DNA from: Coturnix japonica
Lineage: Eukaryota; Chordata; Aves; Galliformes; Phasianidae
Assembly (NCBI RefSeq): GCF_001577835.2
Contig: NC_029542.1
Location: 76,997-140,996 of the forward strand
Length of the DNA: 64,000 nt
Direction of reading: 5' to 3'
Shown here: positions 33,583-44,904 of the stretch, in pieces
How positions within the stretch are numbered: position 1 is the first letter of the stretch
How the letters are laid out: every line of letters begins with the position of its first letter
The notes under the pieces: model-generated
Databases searched by the model: none
Seen by the model: the letters and a program-made list of their open reading frames with translations, nothing else
Told to the model about the DNA's origin: nothing
Made by a program: the position numbers and the translations under genes

Positions 33583-36500
33583 ACACACAGAATCATAGGG
33601 GTTGGAAGGGACCTCCAGAGATCATCAAGTCCAACCCCCCTGCCAAAGCAGGTTCCCTACACCAGGTCGCACAGGTAGGTCTTGAATATCTACAGAGAAG
33701 GAGACTCAACAACCCTCCTGGGCAGCCTGCTCCAAGTGCTCCATCACCATCACAGTAAAGAAGTTCTTGTGCACATTCATGCAGAACTTCCTATGCTCCA
33801 GTTTCTGTCTGTTTCCCCTGTCCTGTCTCCACACGCTGCTGAAAAGAGTCTGGCCTTCCCACTCTGCCCCCCACACCTTAGATAGTTATAGACCAAGATC
33901 AATTCCCCTCTCAGCCTTCTTTTCTCAAGGCTAAACAGACCCAGTTTGCTTAATCTCTCCTCATAGGGGAGGTGTTCCAGGCCCTTCACCATCTTAGTGG
34001 CCCTCCACTGGACTCTTTCCAAGAGGTCCCTGTCTTTTTTGTACTGGGGAGCCCAGAACTGGACACAATATTCCAGATGAGGCCTTACCAGGGCAGAGTA
34101 GAGCGGGAGGATCACCTCCCTCGACCTGCTGGACACGCTCTTTTTAATGCACCCCAGAATGCCATTGGCCTTTTTGGCTACAAGGGCACACTGCTGGCTC
34201 ATGGCCAACCTGTCGTCCACCAGGCCAACCAGGTCCCTCTCTGCAGAGCTCCTCTCCAGCAGGTCTTCCCCCAGCCTGTCCTGGTGCATGCAATTATTTC
34301 TACCCAGGTGTAAAACTCTCCACTTGCTTTTGTTAAACCTCATCTGGTTTCTTACTGCCCAGCTCTCCAGCCTGTCCAGGTCTTGCTAAATGGCAGCACA
34401 GCCTTCAGACGTGTCAGCCAATCCTCCCAACCTCGTACCATCAGCTGAGGGTGGCCACTATCCCCTCGTCAAGGTCATTGATGAAGATGTTGAACAAGAC
34501 CGGACCCAGCACCGACCTCCGGGGAACACCGCTAGTTACAGGTCTCCAACCGGACTCTGCACCACCACCGATGACCATCTGCACTCTGCCAGTCAGCCAG
34601 TTCTCAACCCATCTCACTGTACACTCATCTATCCCAGACTTCCTCAGCTCTGTTGTAAGGATGTTGTGGGAGACAGTATTAAATGCCTTGCTGAAATCAG
34701 GGTAGACTACATCCACTGCCCTCTCCTCATCCATCCAGCCAGTGACAACATCACCTCCCCTTGGTGAACCCATGATGAGTGCTCCTGATAACCTCCTTTT
34801 CTCCCAGTTGTCTGGAGATGGCATCCAGCACAAGCTGTTCCATCACCTTTCCAGGGACAGAGGTGAGGCTGACTGGCCTGTAATTACCTGGATCTTCCTT
34901 CTTGCCCTTTTTGAAGACTGGAGTGACACTGGCTATCCTCCAGTCTTCAGGCACCTCTCCTGTTCTCCAAGACCTCTCGAAGATGATAGAGAGTGGTTCA
35001 GCAATCACCTCCGCCAGCTCCCTCGGCACCCATGGATGCACCCCATCAGGTCCCATGGATTTATGAACATTGGTATTGCTAGTCACTCATGGATCACCTC
35101 TTCCCTGACTGAAGGGAAGTCGTCTATTCCTCAGATGCTCTCACTAACCTCCAGGGTCTGGGATTCCTGAGGGAGAGCTTTTCCACTGAAGACAGAAACA
35201 AAGAAGGCATTCAGTATCTCCGCCTTCTCAACATCCCCCATTACCAGAACACCCCCTCACTTAGTAGGGGACCCGCATTCTCCCTAGTCTTCCTTTTACT
35301 GTTAACATACTTTTAAAAAAGCCTTTTTTATTATCCTTTATACCTTGACAGATGCAATTCCAGGTAGGCTTTAGCCTTCTCATCGCATCCCTGCAGGCCC
35401 TGACAACATTTCTATACACTTCCCAGGTGGTCAGACCCTTTTTCCACATTTCATGGACCTTCTTCTTCCCTTTGAGTTTGCACATGAGCTCCTTGCTCAT
35501 CCACGCAGGTCTCCTGCCACCCTTTCCCAATTTCTTGCTCACAGGGATGCACCGATCCTGAGCTTGGAAGAAGAGCTGATTAAATGCTGGCCAGCTCTCA
35601 CAGGCCCCCTTACCTTCTAACACCCTGGCCCACAAAATAGCACCAAGCAGGTCCCAGAAGAGATCAAAGTTGGCTCTCCTAAAGTCCAGGGTGGTAATCC
35701 TACCTTTTGTTATGCCTCTTCCACTCAAGATCTTGAACTCCACCATCTCATGGTCACTACAACCCAAGCTGCCTCCGACCTTTACTTCCTTAACAAGTCC
35801 TTCCTTATTCCTTTAGAATAAGCTCCAGTAACACCCCTCTCCTCGTTGGTTCCTCCACCACCTGCATCAGAAAGTTGTCTTCACACACTGCAAGAACCAG
35901 CTGAACCGCACATGCCTGGCCACATTGCTTATCCAGCAAATACCTGAATAATTGAAGTCCTCCGTAAGCACCAGCGCCTGGGATCATGATGCTACTTCCA
36001 GTTGCTTGTGGAAGGCCTCATCAACCTTCTCCTCCTGATCAGGGGGCCTGTAGTACACACCCACAACAGTGTCACCCTTATCAGCCTGCCCCTTGATTCT
36101 CACCCACAAGCTATCCATAGCTATGTCACTCTCCCTCAGGTGGAGTTCAATACATTCTAGCTGCTCTTTCACATAAACAGCAACTCCACCACCCCGTCCT
36201 TGCCAGCTGATCTTTCCTAAAAGCACATAGCCCTCCATGACAACATTCCAGTCATGCAAGCTGTCCCACCACATCTCAATGATCGCAATGAGATCATGGC
36301 CTTGCGACCACATGCAGATCTCCAGCTCTTCCTGTTTATTTCCCATGCTGTGCGCACTGGTGTACAGACACTTTAGAGAAGCAGCATCCCCCAGCCCCTC
36401 TTCATCCCTTTGAACTCCATCCTCTTCATCCATCAAGCTGTTTCGAGCCTTGAACTACCCATTCAACCTTAGTGGCCCACATTTTGTCCCCTTCCCCCTT

Positions 36501-36627
36501 CATACCTAATTTGAAGACCTTTCAACAAATCTCGCCAGTTCCTTGGCTAGAATTCTCTTGGATCTTGGAGACAGGCTACTTCCATCTGCAGCCATCATGC
36601 CAGGTGCCGAGTAAATTGTCCCATGGT

Positions 36628-36658
<31 letters not shown>

Positions 36659-36860
36659 GCACCAACCTCTAAGCCATTTATTTATGAGGTAGGGTTTTTG
36701 GATCTTCTCAGCATCCTTCCCTGCCACTGAAGGTAAAGAAGAAAAAAACACCTGCACATCTGTTCCTCCAACTACCCGCACTAGTCCCCTGAAGTCCTTC
36801 TTGATAGTCCTCAGGTTTTTTGCAGTGACTTCATCACTGCTCAACTCAAAAGGTGGACTG
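33583..36860 (-). mobile_element. Long CR1 LINE with ORF1 end, endonuclease and RT
   Basis: A minus-strand CR1 of about 3.3 kb, the most complete in the window. From 5' (right) to 3': an ORF1 C-terminal part (36510-36860; motifs INKWLRGWCK and GMMAADGSSLSPRSKRILAK, the esterase-like end); the endonuclease (35260-36436; VVGVYYRPPDQEEKVDEAFH, LVLTEDF-like region, GCSDHEMVEFKIL); the RT (33800-35090; [28 protein letters not shown]); and a 3' end with ggggttggaagggacctcca at 33598-33617. A 28-base A-run at 36627-36654 interrupts the ORF1 end. Several stops and frame changes, so not active. It lies between the D and V regions. Confidence 0.88.
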
Positions 36861-37085
36861 TTGTGAACCCAATGAGTTTCAACAGAGCAAAGTGCAAGGT
36901 TTTGCACCTGCACTGAGGTGATCCCAGATATGTCCTAGGAGGTGTTCAAGGCCAGGATGGATACAGCCTTGGGCAATCTGATCTAGTATTCGATCTAGAA
37001 TCTGGCAACCCTGCCAGTGACAGGAGGGTTGGAACTTGATGATCCTTGAGGTCCCATCCAACCCAAGCCATTCTATGATTCTATG
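36860..37085 (+). mobile_element. CR1 3' end
   Basis: A plus-strand CR1 3' end ending ccattctatgattctatgat at 37068. It meets the minus-strand CR1 tail to tail-start near 36860. Confidence 0.8.
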
Positions 37086-37089
37086 ATAC

Positions 37090-37980
37090 TTACATTCTTT
37101 TTTCTGAAGTTATTCTTGTTTAGCTGGTAGTGGTTTAATGGATTCTGCTTGTGTGGATGTGCTAATTCTGTTTATTAATGAAATAATCTGATCTATATTA
37201 TTTCTTGTTTGGGAATCAACAATTTTTATAAGGTTCTTTGGAGATTTTGTTCTGTTTTCCTTTTTTTTTTTTTTTTCTTCGGTATGTCTGATATTGTGAA
37301 CTAGATTTCTTGACTACTGAATTGGCTTCAGCTTGGACATTTTAACTACTTACATATTTTATCTGAGTTTGAAAGTGGTGAATGTTTAGTAGTCATGGAT
37401 GATTACAATCAGCTTTTAGTTTTTTTTATCTGTGGCTATCTGGAATTGTGAAGCAGTTTCTGAATCAAGTCTATTTCTAAGACACTTAACAAAATTGAAA
37501 TACTTCAGCCTGTTCACAGATTTGCCTGGTTCAGTGCTGTATTACTCAATTTGTTTATTAACATTATTACTGAAAGGTATACTAGGAATTTTTACCAAAA
37601 ACCTTTCCCAACTCTTTTAGTCCCCAGACAACCTTCATTCGTATTTTAATCCAACTTCCCTTTATGAGGGGAACAGTCTGCTCTGAGTTTAGCTCTCAGA
37701 ATATTCACCTGATTAAATCACATATATATGAAAGAAGATTATGTCCATGGCTTTCATTGAAAAGGAGGGGTGATTTTGGGGTGCAGCTGTCAAGAAGGTG
37801 ACTTTTCTTTTAAAGGATACAGTGTACACTGTGCTCAGTACCATCCCACATATTCAAGCTCTTTTACAGGACAGAAATGCTACTGATCATCTGTTCCCTG
37901 GAGACAGTAGAGGTAATGTTGATATTTAATAAAATCGAACAGTAAGTCATAGGTTTCATTGTGAGTGAACAGCAAGAACA
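37090..37980. other. D to V intersegment DNA, nothing recognised
   Basis: No V, D, exon or repeat recognised, apart from a T-run at 37261-37276. A cactgtg-like site at 37826-37832 has no partner nonamer at 12 or 23 bases. Confidence 0.45.
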
Positions 37981-37984
37981 AGTT

Positions 37985-38490
37985 ATTCTAAATCAGACAT
38001 TGGCTCCCCAGTATTAAAAAAAACAGGGATCTCCTGAAGAGAGTCCAGTGGAGGGCCACAAAGACTATAAAGGGCCCAGAGCACCTTGTTAACAAGGAAA
38101 GGCTGAGCAAACTGGGTCTGTTCAGCCTTGAGAAAAGAAGACTCAGAGGGAATCTGATTAATGTTTATAAATATCTTAAGTGTGGGAGTCAAAGAGACAT
38201 GGTCAACCACTTTTCAGCAGTCTGTAAAAACAGGACAAGGGAAAACAGCCATAAACTGGAGCACAGGAAGTTCTGCACCAATACATGAAGGAACTTCTTC
38301 ACAGTGAGGGTGACAGAGCACTGGAACAGGCTGCCCAGGGAGATTGTGGATTCTCCTTCTCTGGAGACATTCAAGAACTGCATGGATGCCTACCTGTGTG
38401 GCTTACTGTAGGGAGCCTGCTTTGCAGAGGGGTAGGACTTCATGATCACTAGTGGTCCCTTCCAGCTCCTTCAATGCTCTGACTCTGTGA
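37985..38490 (+). mobile_element. CR1 3' end
   Basis: A plus-strand CR1 3' end with phrases gtccagtggagggccacaaa, ggctgagcaaactgggtctg, tggaacaggctgcccaggga and the terminal aatgctctgactctgtga. Frames broken. Confidence 0.8.
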
Positions 38491-38494
38491 AAAG

Positions 38495-39155
38495 CAGGAT
38501 CTATAATACCTGCTTGGGAAAGTCCCAGTGCTGAAGATAGATACAAGAAAGAAAGGTGGTAACAGAAGATTACCAGAACAGAAGATGCTCTGTATTTATA
38601 GCTCTTGCAAGGCACTGAATATTGGTCTGAAAGGAAAGCCATTTTGCTTAGTGACTCCTAGATTAATTCATGGAAGTGATTTTTCCACAGAGCCAAATGT
38701 GGTCATCAGTATAAAAATGACCTCACATGCCACATCACCGACAACTTCAGATGGGCTTTGTCTTTTCTAACTGTATCCTGTATGGTCAAAAAGTTTCAAT
38801 ATCCCTCTTAGATCACCTGCATCTGCTCTGCACACTTCCTTTCTATTTCTGAGATTTTTCAGGAGGTCTTCGTTTATCACTTCAGCATCCTTCACTTGAC
38901 TTCCTGCTTTGTCACAGTGAAACAGCATATCCATGTCGTGGACAAAAAAAGAGGCCATGCCAAGAGGTTCAGTTAATGTTCAGTAGCTAACAGTTCACCA
39001 TGCAGCCTCTGAGGTTCCCAGAATAGTTGATCTTACTGTAGTTAAATTTATGTAGTAATGGTTAGATTCATAACCTTGTTCTATTTTTCTGTTTCATTTC
39101 ACTTACTACCTCATTGCTTAAAATTTAAGAAAAGATAAATGCATTTAATTAATTT
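38495..39155. other. Left part of a duplicated V-region block
   Basis: The segment at about 38960-39030 (ccatgcagcctctgaggttc) matches 54160-54180 and 62970-62990, so it belongs to the duplicated block described for the V region. The rest was not recognised. Confidence 0.5.
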
Positions 39156-39160
39156 GGTGT

Positions 39161-39383
39161 TTGTGAGATTTGTGCTGATCCTGACCCTGACCACTGCCAA
39201 AACAATTGGATACATGCTTGGGAAAGTGTTGTATTAGGCGAGTGTGCGCTTTTCGGGCTGTGACGAGATAGGTCCATCCCCATGCCATCAAGATGTATAC
39301 GTTTCCAGTGGGCGTACACGAAGGGCATAGGGTATATATACGTGTGTTAGCTTCAATAAATCGCCATTTTACTGCTCATCATA
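39161..39383 (+). mobile_element. Short solo LTR (fossil)
   Basis: A retroviral LTR-like unit with a TATA box (gtatatatac near 39331-39341) and an AATAAA signal at 39355-39360 followed by tcgccattttact. It is flanked by ttggtgt at 39154-39160 and again at 39384-39390, possibly the target duplication. It interrupts the duplicated block, which resumes near 39440. Exact ends are uncertain and the class was not determined; class II is plausible. Confidence 0.6.
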
Positions 39384-39644
39384 TTGGTGTCATATCAGTA
39401 ATTGGTCAAGCTGCAAACTTCCAGAGAACACTGACAAGATAAAGGTAACAGGAAAGGTCTATTTTCTGCACCCAATGTTGCATGACACATCTGATCAGTG
39501 GCTGCTCAAAGAAACACCGAGAATTCTGGATTCTCTACCATTAGTTCTTGGTCCACTCCTGCAGAGCTGCTGCGATGTGAGCCTAGCACTACAGTGAAAC
39601 ACCAAATCATTCCTTCTCTATGCTGCTTAGATCTGCAGTAGGAA

Positions 39645-40110
39645 TATGTTGTGGGAGCTCTCCACTGTTCCATAAAAGTGATATGGAAACCTCCGTATTC
39701 ATCACCCTCCCAATAAATCCATATGGCCTCTGCTAGGACCAGAACATGTAATACGTGTATATGCTTCTTCCTCTCATGTTGCACTGGAAGATGATTTCAC
39801 CACCACTGTGCACTGCCAGTTTCCTGACACACTGCTCCCCAGCCACCCAGCCAGTGACTGCTGCAAGAGTACAGAGAACAAGCTGTGATTGCCCCAAGAG
39901 TAGGAAAGGGTGAGAACAATCCTAGAGGGGCACTGGACCAGTGGGAGAACTTAACCCTTCTCTTTGACCCAAGCTGACAATAGTGAGAGAGGAATACAGC
40001 AGGTACTGACAATCAATCAATCACTGGATCTGCAGTGTGAATCACTTGTGGGAGCTCTCCACAGTTCACTTAAAGAGATTCTTGAGACCTCCATATTCAT
40101 CACCCTCCCC
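39645..40110. repeat. Direct repeat about 390 bases apart
   Basis: gtgggagctctccac at about 39651 recurs at about 40048, and ccgtattcatcaccctccc at about 39692 recurs in similar form at about 40090. A local tandem duplication within the broken TRDV/mariner block. Confidence 0.6.
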
Positions 40111-40189
40111 ACAGCTCTGTGCTCTGCCCTCCAGTCAATCTCACAATACCCAGCTCCTGCTGGGGTGCAAAAGGGCAAGAGGGAAGGGA

Positions 40190-40982
40190 GGAGTGGATGA
40201 AGTTGAAGTACAGAAAGAACAGTGTATGCAAGTTTGTCAGGAACAATTGAACCCATACGAGGTGACAGTTTCCTGGAACACATAATTAACAATGATGAGA
40301 CATGGTGTCACCACTGCCAGTCAGTCAAAAGAGCCAGAGTCCATGGAGTGGCAACATGATAATTCCCTATTAATAAAAAAAGTTCAAGACACAGCCCTCA
40401 GCAGTTGAAGTGTTGTGTACTGTCTTTTTGGATAGAAAAGGGAAAATCCTTCCAGACTTAACAGAACCTAAACAATGAATCAGCTCCTAAACAATGAATC
40501 AGCTCAGACCACTCAGTCTCAATGCTCACAATGTTGAAGACTCAAGCTTCCAGAGTCAAGCCAGAGAAGAAGGCAACCTTTCTCTTGCAACATGATAATG
40601 TCACACACAGTATCAATTTGAAGGCTATGGTGCACACTGATAATTTTGGCTGAACAGCCCTTCCATAACCATTATATAGTCTGTGTATTGCACCTTTGGA
40701 CTTCCATCTGTTTGGACTGATGAGAGATGTACTGTGTGGGCAACATTTTCCTGGTAACAATGCCAGCAAAACAGCTGTGAAACTGTGGTTCACCTCTACT
40801 GATGCAGGTATTCACCAGAATGATATGGTCTCTTTCATCACTGGTGAAAACAGTGTTGACTATGTTGAAAGACAATGTCCAGCAGCTGTGAATCTGCTCT
40901 ATCAAATAGTGTTAGTGCACTCTTTGTAACTGCTGTAGTTTCTTTGGAATCAAACAGCATACACTGCTTTCAGAGTAACTTA
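40190..40982 (+). mobile_element. Mariner transposon, 3' part with transposase relic
   Basis: The plus strand reads broken transposase: KKFKTQPSAVEVLCTVF-like near 40380-40430, LLQHDNVTHS-like near 40580-40610, and the catalytic-region block DFHLFGLMRDVLCGQHFPGN at 40696-40755, which corresponds to the D34D-type signature DFHLFG. The right end carries the family's terminal sequence cagagtaactta near 40970, followed by a TRDV remnant. Several stops and frame shifts, so inactive. The left end is lost or diverged. Confidence 0.8.
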
Positions 40983-41125
40983 TGGACACTGCAGGACCTG
41001 TTAGCCCTGCTCACTGCAACACTACAGACCACATTTGTTGGTTTATATCACTCTGAAATGCCCCTGAAATCATGTCAAAGCTATTCACCCACTGCTTCCC
41101 TCACAGACAGATTCAAAGTGCCTGA
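40983..41125 (-). pseudogene. TRDV: TRDV 5' remnant next to a mariner end
   Basis: Similar to the 5' end of the TRDV exon at 41190-41498 and its preceding intron (ctgaaatcatgtcaaagcta; ttcacccactgcttccctca). The mariner stands where the rest of the exon should be. Part of a V-delta gene split by transposon insertion. Confidence 0.65.
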
Positions 41126-41150
41126 AGAAGGAGGGGAGTACTGTATGATG

Positions 41151-41189
41151 GTATATTGTCTGAGCAACCCAGGGCTGTCCCTCACTGTG
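41151..41189 (-). promoter_or_regulatory. 23-RSS of the conventional TRDV
   Basis: Heptamer 41183-41189 (minus strand cacagtg, consensus), exactly 23 bases, nonamer 41151-41159 (minus strand acaatatac). Confidence 0.88.
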
Positions 41190-41498
41190 GTCCCAGCAGA
41201 GTGCAGAAATAGAGTGCGCTGTCATCCAGCTCCAGCCTACTGATGACTAGGGTCCCAGAGCTCTTGTCAGCCTGGGATGAAAACCTCAAGGAGGCAAAAG
41301 GGGCCGTATGGTTGTATGAGCCTCCTCGGCCTTTGCTCTGAAGCAAATACTGCAGGGGTCTGTTGGGAATCTGCCGGTACCAGGCCACATAAATATAGGA
41401 AGCGTTGGAGCTGTAGGTACACTGTAGGGTCTCTGTCTGCCCTGCTTGCACCATCACTGCAGACTTCTTCGCATGGATTTCATCTCTCAGATACGCAC
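41190..41498 (-). CDS. TRDV: Conventional TCR delta V exon
   Basis: Open V exon of 309 bases after a gtggtttcag acceptor. Features: first cysteine in TETLQCTYSSN, conserved tryptophan in YVAWYRQIPNRPLQYLLQ, second cysteine in LELDDSALYFCTLLG. This is a TCR V-domain plan (YLLQ FR2 end, DSALYFC), unlike the antibody-like genes nearby. The 23-RSS is good. I could not find a leader exon: a gtgagtaaag donor-like site lies only 41 bases above the acceptor, too short for an intron, and no hydrophobic leader was recognised above it. It may lack a leader, or the leader may be further up or missed. It is the V nearest the D segments, so it is placed for early rearrangement. Confidence 0.85.
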
Positions 41499-41899
41499 CT
41501 GAAACCACAGCAGAGCTACTCACCCATCGCTTTACTCACAGGCACTTGGAAAGAATAGCCCATGTCTGTATATGGAATCAGGCAATGAGAAGTCAAATGT
41601 TTTTGAATACTTGGGGGAAGAAGGGTACTAAAAGCAGATCCAGACAAGCTCCAGGCAGAAATATGCCAAACATAATAGTTTGCTTACAGTATTGCTTTTG
41701 AGTCTCACTGCAATGAAAGGAGTGGTGAAGGGAAAGGAGCACTTGCTTAAATGACAGGGCCATCTGTGTTGTGCTGTGACATCCATCAATCCCCAGGAGC
41801 AGCAAAGAGCTGCTCCAGCTCCTACCAGCCTAGCAGTTCCTACTGCCTTGGTTTTATCTGAAATGGGATTTCTATTAAAGCCCAGCAGGATATCCCATT

Positions 41900-42190
41900 C
41901 CCAAAAGAACAGCACAAAAATGGCAGACTGAGTCAGTGGAGTGCATGATGTGCAGGGACAGAGATTCCACAGATCAGGAACCAGCCTGGGAGACCATGGC
42001 ATGACACTCTGCCTCAGAAAGGAGTATACTAAATAAGTTGGAGCTGATGTAGGAGGGCCATTTGAGACAGCCACCAGATGCCTGACAGAACCAGCAAACA
42101 CAATAATCCCTGAAGCTGAAGCTACATCCTTGGGAGGAGAGGAAAGCAAACACTCGAGAGCTCTCAGAAATCCAGCAGCTTCCACAAGTC
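41900..42190 (-). pseudogene. VH-delta pseudogene
   Basis: Pieces of a VH-delta exon in shifting frames: SFSFRDYCVCW, QASGGCLKWPSYISSN and the 3' end near CAVLF. The conserved tryptophan region reads CWFCQ instead of LWYRQ. The exon start and its acceptor are deleted: FR1 runs straight into sequence that in intact copies lies inside the leader intron. No leader remains, as a TTG repeat stands in its place at 42316. Traces of the 23-RSS are seen near 41862-41900. Confidence 0.8.
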
Positions 42191-42315
42191 AGGGGCACTG
42201 CCCCAGCCACCCTCCTCCTTGGGGCCCAGCCAGGGCCACTCCTGCAGCATCCATGTCCCCACTCAGCCTTCCTCTCCCATGCACAACAGCCGCTCCCCGA
42301 CACTGAAGGCAAGCT

Positions 42316-42346
42316 CCTCGTTGTTGTTGTTGCTGTTGTTGTTGTC
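42316..42346. repeat. TTG repeat at a lost leader position
   Basis: Repeated ttg/gtt triplets immediately where the leader block of the VH-delta pseudogene should start. Confidence 0.85.
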
Positions 42347-42349
42347 TGG

Positions 42350-43030
42350 TAACTTCCACTACTGTTACAGTCAGCTGATGCTACAATAGTAGCAGTTGCT
42401 ATGATTCCTCCTGCTTTCCTTCTTTCATTACTATCTCCTGAATTTTTCCATATCCCTCACCTCTCTTCTCTTCCCTGACATCCTTGCACTTCTTGGTCCT
42501 TCTTTTGCTCTCTCAGCTTTTTCTCTTCAGCAATTCCTCCAACCAGTCTCAACCAAGTAAAGACTTCCATGCCCCTTAGTAAATACAAAATTCGATTGTG
42601 TCAACCAAATGTTCTATTTCAGTTTTACCTGCTGCCACACCCCAGAGGCTTCCAGTGCTAACACTGTGATATTGCTTTTCCTAGATCTCCACAGAGGAGG
42701 GCATTCTCTCTTCCAATGCACCAACTGCACACACTAATTCACAGCTGTGGTCTCCAGCCCAGCTTGCTCTGAGTGTTCCGTTTGCGAGCTGTGGGTTGGG
42801 GCAGCACAGGGCAGATCTTGTGCTGGCAGTGACCAGAATTTTAGATTCCTTCTAAGGCAGAAGTAAGTCCCACATTCTCTTTTTCCCCATTCTTCCTCTC
42901 TTGCTGGTCCTTACCAGCATTACATCCCAAGTAAATTATATGCAGTTCCCATTTACAAAACAACATTAATTACAAGATGGTATTATAATTAAGTGATTCA
43001 TTTGCTGACCATTTTCCTCAAATTCCAACT
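42350..43030. other. Non-duplicated V-region spacer, nothing recognised
   Basis: No V, exon, RSS or identified repeat. This stretch is not obviously shared with the other VH-delta flanks. Confidence 0.4.
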
Positions 43031-43680
43031 TATTTAATGTCCACCACTGAGTACGGTATGTATTCCAAAGTTGTCTGATTTACATTTCCTCCAGGATGTC
43101 CCCAGTATGCCCCAATAAGACAGTATACATCCCCGGGGACTCCCTCCCTCCCTCCCTCCCTCCCTTCCTCATTTCCTTCTTTCTTTCTTTTTCTCTTTCT
43201 CTCTTTCTCCCTTTCTCTCTTTCTCTCTTTCTCCCTTTCTCTCTTTCTCTCTCCCTTTCTCTCTTTCTCTCCTTCTCTCTTTCTCTTCCACATTTCTGCA
43301 ATTCATCTGGTCACCTGTCACACACTATTCAAAACATGCACATAATGTGCATGGTTTCTTACAACAACAAACCATGACCAAGTCTTCAACCACCAAGACA
43401 TCACAAACTGCACCAGTTATAATGCTCTATACCATTCCACCACTGATTACAATATTTTATCAAAACCTTTTTGCTGGTCGTGTCTCTTTGCTGGCCAATT
43501 ATCTCTTCCCAGTATGCTAATAATTCCTGAATCTTTAGGATTTCTTTAGAGTTACTTCCTCCCCTGTTGCACAATTGTCCCTCCTCAAATTGATAGGTAA
43601 TGGAGTCCACCATCTCCCTCAAGCCCTGGTTGTACATCAAATTCCTTCAGGGAGAGTCATAACCAATATTCCTTAGCAAG
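43030..43680 (-). mobile_element. Possible retroviral gag-like fragment (fossil), split by a simple repeat
   Basis: Two minus-strand open stretches, one on each side of the pyrimidine repeat, have a look that could come from an old retroviral gag region. This is only a weak impression, with no decisive motif and no LTR. Family and age are unknown, and it may not be retroviral at all. Confidence 0.2.
43137..43290. repeat. CCCT/CTTT pyrimidine microsatellite
   Basis: ccct units followed by ctttctct-type units, about 150 bases of pure pyrimidine apart from a short break near 43165. Confidence 0.92.
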
Positions 43681-43684
43681 ATCA

Positions 43685-43967
43685 GACTGATGAAAGATGA
43701 ACTGTGTGGGCAACATTTTCCTGTCAACTGTGCCATCATGGCAGCTCTGAGACAGTGGACTGACTCCACTAGTGCAGGTATTTACAAGCATGAGGTGAAG
43801 GCTCCTGTGCACTACTGGTACAAATGCATAGATAATAGTGGTGACTGTTGAAAAACAGTGCTAGGGAGCTGAGAATCTGCTCTATCAAACAGTGTTATTG
43901 TGCTCTATCTCTTATAGCTTCCATGGAAACAAAGACAAGGCACTGCTATCAAAGCAACCTATCTACA
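43685..43967 (+). mobile_element. Mariner 3' fragment
   Basis: The last part of the same mariner: gatgaactgtgtgggcaaca near 43695, the stop-proximal region, and the terminal caaagcaacctatcta near 43954-43968, followed at once by TRDV sequence. This is a second copy of the TRDV-mariner junction at 40982. Confidence 0.75.
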
Positions 43968-44105
43968 TCGCAGGGCTTCTGTTTGCCCTGCTCTCTGCAA
44001 CACTATAGACCTCACTGTTTGGATTTCATCACTCCAAAATGCACCTGAAACTACATCAGAGCTATTCACCCATTGCTTTGCTCACAGACACATGCAAAGG
44101 GCCCA
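43968..44105 (-). pseudogene. TRDV: TRDV 5' remnant next to a mariner end
   Basis: Matches the TRDV exon 5' part and its intron (cacctgaaactacatcagag; ttcacccattgctttgctca). Same break point against mariner as at 40983. Confidence 0.7.
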
Positions 44106-44461
44106 GGGCTGCTGACAGAAGCGGGCAATGCTGCTGCTAGAGATGCCCAAGTGCTTTTGAGTACCCAAGAGAAAAAGGGAATCAAGAGCAGGTGCAAACA
44201 TGCTGCAGGTAGGAAGGCAGGCAATGTGGCCAAGCTGATTAGGTGACCAGAAATATGCTGAATATAATCCTCAGGTTGCAACACTGCTTCTGTGACTCAG
44301 GAGAATGAAAAGAGTGGTGAAGTGAAAGAAGGTTTTGCAAGAATGGCAGGACCATCTGTGATGTGCAGCAATGACCCCTCACAGTCCAGGAAACAGCCAG
44401 AGACACTCTATTGACTGACAACCCTGTAGCTCCTGCAGACTTGACAGTGTTCAATAAAGGG

Positions 44462-44500
44462 TATTTTTGTTAAAGCTCAGGAGGATTTCCTGCTCCTGTG
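44462..44500 (-). promoter_or_regulatory. 23-RSS of leaderless VH-delta
   Basis: Minus strand heptamer cacagga (44494-44500), 23-base spacer starting gcaggaaatcc, nonamer acaaaaata (44462-44470). The heptamer departs from consensus in its last two bases. Confidence 0.8.
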
Positions 44501-44807
44501 TGAATGGCACAAAAGTAGCGGGCTGAGTCATGGGGGTGCACAGCACGTAGAGACAGAGATGCCACAGCTTTCTCATTGTCTCGAGAGGCTGTGGCTCGAT
44601 TCTCCATCTTGGGGCTGAAGGAAGTGTAAAAGAAGAAGCAGGTAGCATAAGACAGCCACTCAATTTGGCCACTGCGTGCCTCACGGTACCAAAAAACATG
44701 ATGACTTTTGAAGTTGAAGCCAGATCCCTGGCAGGAAAGGGGCACAGACTCTCCAGATTCTCGTAGACCACCACCAACTTCCACAATCCTGGGCTGCGCA
44801 CACACCC
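44501..44807 (-). CDS. VH-delta V exon without leader
   Basis: Open V exon after a ttctgtag acceptor. FR1: IVEVGGGLRESGESVPLSCQ. CDR1: GFNFKSHH. FR2: VFWYREARSGQIEWLSY. FR3: RATASRDNEKAVASLSLRAV ending HDSARYFCAI. It is antibody-heavy-chain-like. CDR2 holds CFFFY with an extra cysteine, unlike its paralogues. In the other copies the leader lies about 0.3 kb upstream; here a CR1 (44905-47090) occupies that place, and on its far side the flank resumes at a point that skips the leader. The gene should therefore not be expressed unless another leader is spliced in. The exon is intact and its RSS is fair, so the loss may be recent or it may serve as a donor. Confidence 0.85.
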
Positions 44808-44904
44808 CTACAGAACAAATGTGCCATGAGCTGCAGTATAATGGAGTTTATGGAGGGAAGAAGTTTTCCAGACACCCTAATGCCCCCAGCCTGGAACAGA
44901 CAGA

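Noticed and set aside
37810-37840. cagtgtacactgtg, a paired heptamer-like palindrome suggesting a D segment.
   Set aside because: No nonamer at 12 or 23 bases on either side.
38898-38950. A cacagtg followed 22 bases later by acaaaaaaa, like a plus-strand 23-RSS.
   Set aside because: The spacer is 22 bases and no V-like exon lies to its left on the plus strand. Probably chance.
43079-43301. Long charged (KERERK-like) open frames.
   Set aside because: They are translations of the CTTT/CCCT microsatellite.
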